This document shows positions 51,590-60,800 of a stretch of DNA of 64,000 bases, one piece after another. The stretch lies in NCBI RefSeq assembly GCF_011440395.1, contig NZ_JAAOIX010000008.1:223645-287644 (forward strand), written 5' to 3'. Each line of letters starts with the position of its first letter. The stretch's first letter is position 1. The DNA is from Pseudomaricurvus alcaniphilus (GTDB lineage Bacteria > Pseudomonadota > Gammaproteobacteria > Pseudomonadales > Cellvibrionaceae). The translations under genes were made by a program, and so were the position numbers. The notes beneath the pieces were generated by a model that saw nothing but the letters and a program-made list of their open reading frames with translations, was not told the DNA's origin and did not search any database.

Positions 51590-51785
51590 TTAATTTGCCT
51601 ACCTGTTACGGGAAAAAGTACGGATAAAAAATTACGCATAAATATTTGCTGGTGTTGGTCACAAATACATTACAGCTAACTGCATTCCAGCCAACAACAA
51701 CCATTGCCTGACGCGCGTGAAACAAACGCGGAAAAGCCCGTTAGTGTACGCAAAATAGACAGCGACGACAATAGCCAGTGATCAG

Positions 51786-52565
<780 letters not shown>

Positions 52566-53150
52566 TTAGCCCGGCAGGAATACTGTGCCGGGAGAGTGTT
52601 CTGGCGCCGCAACCTGGACGTAGCTTGTGGGTGACAAGATGACCGGAGCGCGCTCCTCCTGGTGGAAGCCGCGGATACACAGGGCAACCACCAGGTGGCA
52701 GGCGATGACCACAAGGGTCAGGACAGTGCGCAGGCGCCGGTAGTCACGCCCGACCCCGGCTATGGCTGTGGGCCCTTGCAGCCGCGCCGCAGCGCGTGTT
52801 TCGGCCAGCCAGAGCAACAGGTAACCCAGCAGCAGGGCCAGGAGTGAGAGCAGGAAATAGTCAGTCAGCATGCTGGCCCAGGCGGTGAGGGCAAACAGGT
52901 TGCTGACTACCAGTTGTGAGCCCCCGGGCGCGCGGGCGCTGCTGTCCGAAGTCAGCACCTGGCCCCAGAGGGCGCCAGCCATGAAGCTGAGAATGATAGC
53001 GCTGTAGGTGAGAAATGCGGTGGTGAGGTACACGGTTACAGCGGTTGGCAGCGGGGCAACCAGCAGGCTCACCAGGAACCACAGCGCTATGGTGACAAAG
53101 GGTATGAGTCCGGCGTAGCCCAGGCGTTTGGCGGTGGTTAAGGTATCCAT
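52566..53150 (-). CDS. DUF3429 integral membrane protein
   Basis: The 194-residue product has about five membrane helices and the DUF3429 pattern LGYAGLIPF at the start, with AIILSFMAGALWG in the third helix. Function is unknown. It is the last clearly core gene before the island. Confidence 0.75.
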   Translation of the reverse strand: MDTLTTAKRLGYAGLIPFVTIALWFLVSLLVAPLPTAVTVYLTTAFLTYSAIILSFMAGALWGQVLTSDSSARAPGGSQLVVSNLFALTAWASMLTDYFLLSLLALLLGYLLLWLAETRAAARLQGPTAIAGVGRDYRRLRTVLTLVVIACHLVVALCIRGFHQEERAPVILSPTSYVQVAAPEHSPGTVFLPG

Positions 53151-53531
53151 GGCGGATTATCGCTGCTGCAGACTATGAGTTTTACGCAAGGATTGGCGGC
53201 CTGGATCAGGGCTGCCTGCGCCTGATTGGGCGGGGGCCCCGAAAATTGCAGCTGTATTTTCGGGATTTAAACCACCCCTGGTTATCGATAATCTATTCGA
53301 TGTTCTGGATCTGCTCGCGCATCAAAAACAATAAATCCATGTAAAACAGTAAGTTAAGATGCATTAGGTCGCGAAAATATAATCTGGTAACCGAATTGGT
53401 AACCGCTTCTGCTGTTTTTACCTGTTTATCACAAAAACCAACTGCAGGTAGATATCAATATTTTACGGAGAGAGCGGTATCTGTGAAAGTGGCAATCGTC
53501 AAGCCGGTGGGTCTGAGAGGTCGATAATGAG
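53151..53531. other. Gap at the left edge of the accessory island
   Basis: This 380-base stretch has no convincing gene. A 14-codon frame GTG to TAA at 53482-53526, preceded by a GGAG-like site, starts MKVAIVKP and may be the severed 5' end of a gene. The GGTAACC direct repeat at 53386-53404 lies here. Base composition drops from here to the right, so the junction of core and island is probably in this gap. No integrase or tRNA end was found. Confidence 0.45.
53386..53404. repeat. GGTAACC direct repeat
   Basis: GGTAACC occurs twice (53386-53392 and 53398-53404), 12 bases apart, with GAATT between. It could be an operator for the nearby XRE regulator or part of a recombination site. Confidence 0.45.
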
Positions 53532-53762
53532 TTATTGCTCTGAATTTAATAATTCTCTGACGCTGCTGTTCAGAGCGATCGCCACTCGAACCAGTACTGC
53601 TAGAGAGGGATTGACTTTCCCTCTCTCCAGTTGCGAGACATAGGTGCGGTCAATTTCTGCAGCATCAGCCAGAGCTTCTTGAGACAGCCCAACGCGTTTT
53701 CTTGTCTCTTTTAGGCGGAGAGCAAGAATTCGTTGAGTCTCTAGAAGGCTTGGCTGGGGCAT
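53532..53762 (-). CDS. Small XRE (Cro/CI) family transcriptional regulator
   Basis: The 76-residue product (ATG at 53762) is a single helix-turn-helix domain: LRLKETRKRVGLSQEALADAAEIDRTYVSQLERGKVNPSLAVLVRVA. Such regulators sit in restriction systems, phages and islands; the family resembles controller proteins of restriction-modification systems, but no restriction pair is intact here. It opens the accessory region and is divergent from the genes that follow. Confidence 0.85.
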   Translation of the reverse strand: MPQPSLLETQRILALRLKETRKRVGLSQEALADAAEIDRTYVSQLERGKVNPSLAVLVRVAIALNSSVRELLNSEQ

Positions 53763-53850
53763 GCCGGCTAGCATCCAGCAGACGTGATTGACACTCCACG
53801 GAATATATTCTACATTTTGAATGTTTTGGTGGTTTCCAAAGGTGGCTTAC

Positions 53851-54105
53851 ATGGAAATGGTCCACAACTTTCTGGCGTATGTCGGCTATCTCACGCTAAG
53901 TACTTTACTGGCCTACCTGATGAGTCTTTGGAAAAGCCACGCGATTCCAGTAACTCGCTCTGAAATAATCAACTTTGCGTTCATGAACTGTCTCTTGTGT
54001 GGGTTAATGCCGCTCGGTTTTCTTCTGGTAAAGCGCGCTCCTCCCAAAGGAACCATGGAATACAGTCGTTATTGTGCCGGCAATTATTGGCTTTGGAGTA
54101 AATAA
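53851..54105 (+). pseudogene. Small membrane protein, probably frameshifted
   Basis: I do not recognise the family. From ATG 53851, with AAAGGTGG five bases upstream, the frame gives 84 residues with two membrane helices (about residues 5-26 and 47-64). Its last 20 residues look non-native. A +1 shift near 54027 would open a more natural tail (ALLPKEPWNTVVIVPAIIGFG, a third helix), ending with TAA at 54170. So it is either a short gene or one broken by a one-base change. Confidence 0.45.
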
Positions 54106-54243
54106 CAACAATCTTGAGCTGGTTGGGGTTGGGGGTAATAGCAGTAAAAATACAAGATCGTTGACAGCGTAAGATTGTTGCCAGATCATGCAAACGTCAT
54201 CTAGAGAGAGCGAGAGCTCCGCCAACCTGCTTCCCTGAGCAAG
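54106..54243. other. Short gap before the unknown cassette
   Basis: Apart from the alternative tail of the preceding membrane protein (to 54172) I see nothing coding here. Purine-rich repeats AGAGAGAGCGAGAG lie at about 54200-54213. Confidence 0.4.
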
Positions 54244-54864
54244 GTGGCATTCGTCAGAGAGGATATTCTGGCGAAGATGAGGCCGATCTGGCAACTAATC
54301 AGGATCCTGCCCTCGCTCCCTGTACTCACAAGGAGAGCACATTTGAAACATCCGACCCAAAACGTATCAATTGACGGGAATAGACCGTCTAAACCATTGC
54401 CTCCGGGGGTTTTCTTTACTGATAACCCTGAATACATAGCTGAGTTGTCTCCCGTAGCTGCGGTCATTAATCCTTTTAAAGCACCACCCTTACCGCTGAT
54501 TAATCTGGAAGCAGCATCCTATTATCTATCCGCCTTGATGCGCCCGAAATTAGGAAAAGGGAAGTTTTCCCGAATTCGGCCATTGGCGGTACGTTATCTT
54601 TCGTTGAAATTGTTCCAGCAGCGATTGACGATCGAGGTAAATGTCCCCGGCAATCGAAATCTTGCTGTAAACCACTTGTTTCAGGCAATGGGAGAGCAAC
54701 TGATGGTACACCTCAGTCTCGCGTTATCGTCTGGCAAGTCGATGGTCGTGCTGGTTGATGGATACCAATCGTTGGACCGATGGTTACAGGAGGGAGTAAT
54801 GAATGTACCGCTGGAAATACCACTGGTTATATACAGAAAAATAACCAACTCACCAAAACATTAG
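54244..54864 (+). CDS. Protein of unknown function, first gene of the island cassette
   Basis: I do not recognise this 206-residue product. The start is uncertain: GTG at 54244, or ATG at 54277 further in. The N-terminal 60 residues are basic and proline-rich. The rest has alternating helices and strands, with two hydrophobic stretches (LFQAMGEQLMVHLSLAL and MVVLVDGYQSLDRWL) and no signal peptide. The gene is AT-richer than the core. Spacing to the next gene is 15 bases, so it is probably cotranscribed. Confidence 0.5.
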   Translation: MAFVREDILAKMRPIWQLIRILPSLPVLTRRAHLKHPTQNVSIDGNRPSKPLPPGVFFTDNPEYIAELSPVAAVINPFKAPPLPLINLEAASYYLSALMRPKLGKGKFSRIRPLAVRYLSLKLFQQRLTIEVNVPGNRNLAVNHLFQAMGEQLMVHLSLALSSGKSMVVLVDGYQSLDRWLQEGVMNVPLEIPLVIYRKITNSPKH

Positions 54865-54879
54865 TCAGGAGACTAAAAA

Positions 54880-55109
54880 ATGCATCGACCAAACTCAAGA
54901 AACCCAGAAGACGTATGGGCTGCAATTTCCGGTGTGGACCAAAAGATTCGCGAATGCCTTCAAGTGTTCTGGCTATCTCTGCCCAAAGACAAGCGAAATC
55001 TGGGCAAGTTAGAAAAAAATGGAACCGCTTATCTGCCAGGGCCATGAGAGACTTCAGGGAGGACGCGGAAGCGATGGAAGTGCCTGATAACGACTTGTAC
55101 TCAAGGTAA
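54880..55109 (+). CDS. Small helical protein with an apparent -1 frameshift
   Basis: From ATG 54880 (GGAG eight bases upstream) frame 0 encodes 55 residues and stops at 55047. At the run of seven A residues (55013-55019) frame 0 codons are GAA AAA AAT. The heptamer A-AAA-AAT (55014-55020) is a canonical -1 slippery sequence. Shifting there gives a helical 76-residue protein continuing KKWNRLSARAMRDFREDAEA and ending at 55109. The second frame also has an ATG overlapping the first stop (ATGA, 55044). Function unknown. A real one-base loss in the A run is the simpler reading. Confidence 0.5.
55014..55020 (+). promoter_or_regulatory. Possible -1 frameshift heptamer A-AAA-AAT
   Basis: The heptamer sits in the correct register of the 54880 frame. 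No strong stem-loop is obvious in the next 30 bases, which weakens the case for programmed frameshifting. Confidence 0.35.
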
Positions 55110-55161
55110 TGGCCAATGCGATTGAGTATCGGCCTAATATTTGCTGATTAGGGGGAAGAGC

Positions 55162-55878
55162 GTGCCAGACTATAAAGACTCCTGGGATTACTATCTATCA
55201 GCAGAGTACATTCGTGAACAATTGAGACTTCAATCGGAGTATTCGGCCAGTCCGAATCCGGAGTCAATATATATCCCAACGCGCAACGACGTCTTTATGC
55301 ACCCGACGATAAGGGCGGTGCAGGCTGACTATCTCTCCAGGTTCGATACGCCACCACACCCAAGCCGGGTTCAGCATGTAGTTGGAGCTATCCTTTCAGG
55401 AGCAATAAGTACATTCCTGAATGAACTGGAGCTCGCGGCCGAAGCTTTACCGGCCACTCTGTTATCAGCCTATCTGGCGACGGAATACAGAGTACTTGGT
55501 AATGAAGAGCCTTTTGTCTTACGAATTGGTGAGCAGTCTCCAGATTTGCTTGCACTTTTCGAGCAACAGCCGGTGAAGAGCGCCTGCTTCTTAACAGCGT
55601 GTAATTCTTATAGTGAGACTGTGTCTGCACAGCAAAACTCAGAACGCCAGTCTCAATTGCAAGCAGAGTTGGAGGAGTTAGGACCCCTGCTCTATCTGGG
55701 GGAAGGCGCAGATCCAAATGGCAAGTGGCCCGCAGAACCAAGCTTTCTGGTGGTGGGTATCAAATGTCACCAAGCTATGGTGCTTGCCGTCAGGTTTGAG
55801 CAGACTGCCATCGTGTGGATGGAATCAGATGCCGTGCCGAGGCTCTTGATCACCAAAGGGCTGTTGAGTGGAGCTTGA
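55162..55878 (+). CDS. DUF3293 protein with an N-terminal extension
   Basis: GTG 55162 follows GGGGGAAGAG and gives 238 residues. The C-terminal part, about residues 95-235, matches the DUF3293 family: AYLATEYRV, FVLRIGEQSPDL, ACFLTACNSYSE, LLYLGEGADPNGKWPAEPSFLV. The N-terminal 95 residues are not part of that family as far as I can tell; they include a tyrosine-rich helix and NDVFMHPTIRAVQADYLSRF. DUF3293 has no known reaction. It lies 52 bases after the small helical gene. Confidence 0.7.
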   Translation: MPDYKDSWDYYLSAEYIREQLRLQSEYSASPNPESIYIPTRNDVFMHPTIRAVQADYLSRFDTPPHPSRVQHVVGAILSGAISTFLNELELAAEALPATLLSAYLATEYRVLGNEEPFVLRIGEQSPDLLALFEQQPVKSACFLTACNSYSETVSAQQNSERQSQLQAELEELGPLLYLGEGADPNGKWPAEPSFLVVGIKCHQAMVLAVRFEQTAIVWMESDAVPRLLITKGLLSGA

Positions 55879-55925
55879 AGAGCCTCAGGATTTCTCGCTA
55901 TAAGCACAACATGCAAGGAGGCGGA

Positions 55926-56705
55926 TTGAAGACTACAGCCGAGCAAATAGCCATATTACTCGCGATTGGTGATGCAATCGAAAATGGGGCTGAGCCCACT
56001 GATGAATTACTTGCTTCGATAAGACGATATGACGATATAAATCGCCGGTGGAGGGATTTCTGGAATGAAATATGCGCACCTCTCACCGTCGACCAACTTG
56101 TCAGTTTGGTCAAAGGGCTCGTTTACGTTGAGACGTTCTTTCACTGGATCGGTGGTTCTGGCGCTAGTGGCATATGTGTGTATGAGCACCTGGTTGATCG
56201 CTGTGATTCGAGAGATCGATTGGACTGCGTGACGAGTTGGCTCATGGAACATAGGTGGAACCCATACATACCTTTTGGCACTACTGTTACCATGGGTGCC
56301 AGGACCTATAGTGGTTATACCAAGCTTAAGAGTACCCGTAGAGCTCGAATTTCTGCTAACATTACGACCCTTGTTCGGGAGGATGTGACAGCCGGAGAAG
56401 AGCGTAGCGCTCGCCGGGCGCGGCGTGCTCGGGCACATGCAGCGCGAGGTACGCCGGAACAATACTTGCTCATGGAGGAACTGGATAAGATGACACCGGC
56501 GGAGTGCCTAATTGCCATTTCAGAAAATGATCTTTATTCACCATCGTTTTATCCCAGTCGATATGCCCATGCGGGAGCCGATGAAGTGATCAGGCAACTT
56601 CCTGCCGAAACTCAACTACGACTTGCCAAATGGCTAAAAGGAAAACAAAGAAGCTCGTGGCGTAAATTCAAATCTCGGTTGCTGAGTAAAATTGGTACTC
56701 CGTAG
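55926..56705 (+). CDS. Protein of unknown function, last gene of the island cassette
   Basis: I do not recognise the 259-residue product. TTG 55926 is preceded by AAGGAG; an in-frame ATG at 55911 has no ribosome site. The protein is mixed helical. It has a conserved-looking core WLMEHRWNPYIPFGTTVTMGARTYSGY followed by an arginine/alanine-rich helix RSARRARRARAHAARG (possible coiled coil or nucleic-acid contact), and a basic C-terminus. It lies 47 bases after the DUF3293 gene. Confidence 0.55.
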   Translation: MKTTAEQIAILLAIGDAIENGAEPTDELLASIRRYDDINRRWRDFWNEICAPLTVDQLVSLVKGLVYVETFFHWIGGSGASGICVYEHLVDRCDSRDRLDCVTSWLMEHRWNPYIPFGTTVTMGARTYSGYTKLKSTRRARISANITTLVREDVTAGEERSARRARRARAHAARGTPEQYLLMEELDKMTPAECLIAISENDLYSPSFYPSRYAHAGADEVIRQLPAETQLRLAKWLKGKQRSSWRKFKSRLLSKIGTP

Positions 56706-56814
56706 GATAGAGAACCATGGCGGTTATAAGACACGTTTTGAGGCGTAATCCCGGCGGTACTACTGTATAGAGCTTAAGGTGTGAAATGATAGATACCAAT
56801 AGGTGTGAATATGG

Positions 56815-57051
56815 GTGCAGGATCAACAACTAAAGATTTCAAAGCAAGCGGCACTTGCTGAGTATATGCTGCGGCGCTGGAATATCGACTGTACGCCTGA
56901 TCATCGGCTAGATGGACCAGAACACCTTCTGTGGCTCAGTAATGTGAAAGAACTAGCCACTGGTAACGAGAGTTTGTTGAACAACCTAACTATCGCGCCT
57001 GGATTCGACGCCAGCGCACAGGGCAACGTAGGCAGAGGCATCGGATGCTAA
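56815..57051 (+). pseudogene. Fragment or small gene coupled to the helicase remnant
   Basis: I do not recognise the 78-residue frame. GTG 56815 has only a weak ribosome site. Its stop TAA (57049-57051) overlaps the ATG of the helicase at 57045, the arrangement of coupled genes. It may be the surviving 3' end of the gene that preceded the helicase in its original operon. Confidence 0.4.
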
Positions 57052-57638
57052 AACTCGAAGAGATCAAAAAGGACGCTCAGGTTCGAGGCGTTGTACCTGA
57101 AAAGATTGTGAGTATCGTTCAGATCGAGCCGATTGGCGATAACGCACTGACCGTCTATTACAAAGATAGCCAAGGCAAGCTGGGCGAACAGATGCTGTTT
57201 CGCACTGATGAAGCCCGGCTGGAGTTGGCTCAAGGAGGCCGCCCTTGGGCATTCGATGCCGATGGCGAGGTTTTCAAACTCGACCTCGAAGCCTACCGCA
57301 TCAGTCAGGCCTCGCTGTTCGATCCCATGATTGCGGTACACACCTCCAACGTTGAGCCTCTGCCGCATCAGATCCCCGCTGTTTACGAATATATGCTGCC
57401 CAAACTGCCGCTGCGCTATGTGCTGGCTGACGACCCCGGAGCTGGCAAGACCATCATGGCGGGCCTGCTGATCCGCGAGCTGCTGATGCGCGCCGATGCC
57501 CGACGCATCCTGATCGTCTCTCCCGGTTCGCTGACCGAGCAGTGGCAGGACGAATTGCTGGAGAAGTTTGGCGTTCAGTTCGAGATCTTCAGCCGAAGCG
57601 GCCGAGCTCAAAATCCCAGACCCAAAGCGCCTTGCTAG
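57045..57638 (+). pseudogene. Truncated SNF2-family helicase, N-terminal fragment (DrmD/DISARM-like)
   Basis: Residues 1-184 match the N-terminus of the large SNF2-type helicases found in DISARM-like and related methylase-helicase systems. Visible motifs are [12 protein letters not shown] (Q-motif region) and Walker [11 protein letters not shown] (129-136). After IFSR at residue 184 the frame leaves the family and stops 13 codons later. A full protein of this type has about 1000 residues, so at least 800 residues are missing. GC content is higher than in the flanking genes, supporting a different origin. A non-functional remnant is the likely state. Confidence 0.8.
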
Positions 57639-57858
57639 TGAGCGGGATTCAACGCAAGTGATCTACAACCTTTTCGGAGAGCCGACCTGGAGCAACTTCT
57701 ACAAGCTGGGTGTGTTCAATCTAGATCAGCTCAAAGAGATTGTTGCCAAGAAACAGGCAGGCGAAGAGTACCACCAGCAGTGGCACAACGAGATCACCGC
57801 CATGCTGGAATATGCGGCCAAGTCATTCGACTTGGCGATACCTGAGTATTGGCGTTAG
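57600..57858 (+). pseudogene. C-terminal fragment of an unidentified gene joined to the helicase remnant
   Basis: In a frame different from the helicase, an open stretch from about 57590-57600 runs to TAG at 57858. It reads as a normal protein C-terminus (DSTQVIYNLFGEPTWSNFYK, EITAMLEYAAKSFDLAIPEYW). It has no start of its own. The best explanation is a deletion that joined the 5' part of the helicase to the 3' part of this gene, with the junction near 57590-57605. I do not know its family. Confidence 0.6.
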
Positions 57859-57895
57859 GCGCCGCTTAATCTGCCCACAGGAACTGCAGCCTCTT

Positions 57896-60800
57896 ATGAG
57901 TTCGTCTTTTTACCTCCCTCGCACGCTGTCTAGTTACGACGAAACGTACACAGAAGCAGATCTATTGGGAACCTCGAATTTCATTGTCGTTTTGGCAGAG
58001 CCTGGCGGCGGTAAAACTGAACTCTTGCATAGCCTCGCTCAAGAGCTGGGCACATCAGTCGTTTCCGCAAACGTGTTCGGGCATGTGGGCGCAGACGAAG
58101 AGAACGTCCCGCTGGTTATCGACGCATTTGATGAGTTGGCCAAGGTCGATCAAACAGGGATTCATAAGCTGCTTGCTAATGCCAGAAAGGCAAAACCGAC
58201 GTATGTCATTATATCGAGCCGGTCAAGTGAGTGGGGTAATAGCGATACAAATGCGTTTAATGACTTCCTAGGAGTCGAACCTGTGATCGTCAGGCTGTGC
58301 GAGTTTGACGAATCGGAGCAACGGGCAATCTTTGAGAATCATGCACACGGTGAGGACTTTTCCGAATTTCATGCTGAAGTTGCACGCTTTGATTTAGATG
58401 CTCTACTGCCGAACCCGCAGTTCCTGAAGCTTTTCGCTGACGCCTACATCGAAAGCGGAAGGCAATTCTCCGATAAGAGATCTATTTTTTCACAAGCAGT
58501 CGAGCGGTTAGCGAAAGAGGTAAACGCTGGAGTTGCCAGAGGAGTCGAGCCCCTTTCGACGAATCAAAAAGTCGATCTTTCTTCAGAAGTTTTCGCCAAA
58601 CTACTGCTCTCTGGAGCGGAGGGCATCAGTGCAACAGAAGTTGCAGAAAGCAGAGTGCATCCATTACTGACGTCTTTGTTCTGCAAGGAAGTATCAGCCT
58701 ATGGAATCTTGGCTACTCGGTTATTCAATCCGGACAACCATGCGGACCAGCATCGCCCAGTTCACAAGATCGTTGCTGAGTATTGTGCGGCGAACTACCT
58801 CACTAAGCGGATAGCAGCACCTGCAGATCCCCTTACGCTAGAGAAATGTTTGCCGATCATTGCTCCAAACTCAACAGTTAGAGATGAGCTTCGTGGACTT
58901 CTGGGCTGGATGGCCGCGCTTGGAAACAGGCCTATTGAGGAAAAGTTAATAAGGCTCGATCCATATGCGGTGCTCGCGAACGGAGATCCTTCCCAGCTGG
59001 AGAATTCATCGAAGCGACTACTGATAGATCAGCTTAAGGAAATTGAGTCTGAAGATCCTTATTTCCGAAGAGGAGACTTCTGGCGCAGGTTCAGTGTTGC
59101 AGGCTTTTTTACCCCGGAAGTGGTAGAGGTAGTCAGGCCTCTTTTAACGGTTGGAAGTAATGGGCACTTACGAGACCTTGTTTTTGAGCTTTTGGCGGGC
59201 TCTCCAGCTATCTGTCATTTTGAAAATGAGCTGCGTCACCTCCTATTGGCGACATCTGAGGATGAAAATACTCGTTCATTGGCAGCTTCGTGCTTGCTAG
59301 AAACGGCTAGTTACGAATGGGAATCTGATTTGGGTGACCTAATTTCAGAGGCAAGTCAAACGTCACTTAAAGTCGCGTCCGATATTATCAAGTCAGTAGG
59401 GCCAGAATCGTTAGGGCGATCATCTCTACCAGGCTTCTTCCGAGCTTGTTCGACCCTCTACCCAAACCACAAAGATAGGAGCGAGAACATTATCGGTGGG
59501 CGCTACTTCGTGAAGCGCCTAACTAAGGTATTGGACTTTGCGTCTGTCGAGCGGCTATTGGACGAGTTAACCGACGGACTGGCATGTAAATGTGGCAAGA
59601 AATACTACGAGTGTGATTGTAGAAATGGTATAAGCAAGGTCGTAGGTGCGATGCTTGACCGATACTTTGAGCTAGCAGTGCCCCCGTACGATGCGGATCG
59701 AGTTTGGCAATGGATTGGAAATCTAAATTTTCATGGGCTTAAATCTTCAGACGAGAGCCGGTCAGTCCATGTTCTTCAACATGACAATAGCTTACGACAG
59801 GGAATAATCGCTCGTGCGTTTGGAAACCTGACGGACAGTGACCAGATTTTCGAGTGTAAATTTGAGAAGTTCAATTGCCACGCCCACTCTGGCCTCTGTT
59901 TTCAGGCCAACGATTACAGGTTCATAGTTGATTTGGCGTTTGCGAACGGCAACATAGCTTTGTGGGCCAGTTTCATGGCTGGACATCAGATTTATAGGAA
60001 TAGGAGTGATAGAGGACCTGATGACTTGCGTCGCCATATGAGAGGGCAAGCGTGTGAGAATCCCTTGTTTATGCGCGAGTGGGCCAAACAAAACCGTGCG
60101 TCTAAGCAACAGTTAAAGCACGACGATAGAAGGTGGCATGCTAGACACAACCGTGTGATGAAGCGTCGCACGAAGAAAGAAGCCGAGATTCGAGCCGCTA
60201 ATATCAACTACGTTCATGAGAACCGAGAGTTTGTCGAGAATGGCCAACATTGGAGCTTGCTAATTCGCTTTGCTGATCTAGTTCTTATGGCTCCTGAAAA
60301 GATCGAGCAAGAATTTGGCGATGAAGCTCTCGTTAGGAACGCCCTTAGAAACTGTATTGATTTCATTGCACCACACGTACCCAGCTTAGCCGGGATTGCA
60401 GAACTAAAGTGCGATTCCAAGCGTCACCCTTCGACAAGGATATTATATGCGTCTTGTCTGGAGCGGATGCGAAGCCAAGGAAGCTTGGAAAGTATCGATC
60501 GCAGACTTCTGCAGGCGCTGCGAGCTGATATTCACGGGGGATACCAAGCCGTAACCGAAGAAGACAGTGATGCGCTAAAGACCGAGGTTGACCGTCTGAT
60601 TTTTGGCGATGAGAAGAGTTCTGAAGTCTTTCTTCGGCAGTACGTTGAACCCCAACTCGCGGAACCAGCATGTAATCACCCTGATGTTTGGTTGCTAAGG
60701 AGCGATGATGCTTTTAGTCACTTAAGACCTAAGCTATCTATTGAGTGGCTTAGATGTTTCCCGAGGATGACTATTGGTGCGCTGGATAACCTCTTTGAAG

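Noticed and set aside
53532..53762. Complete restriction-modification system with a controller protein
   Set aside because: The XRE protein resembles such controllers, but no methyltransferase or restriction pair follows; only a helicase remnant is present.
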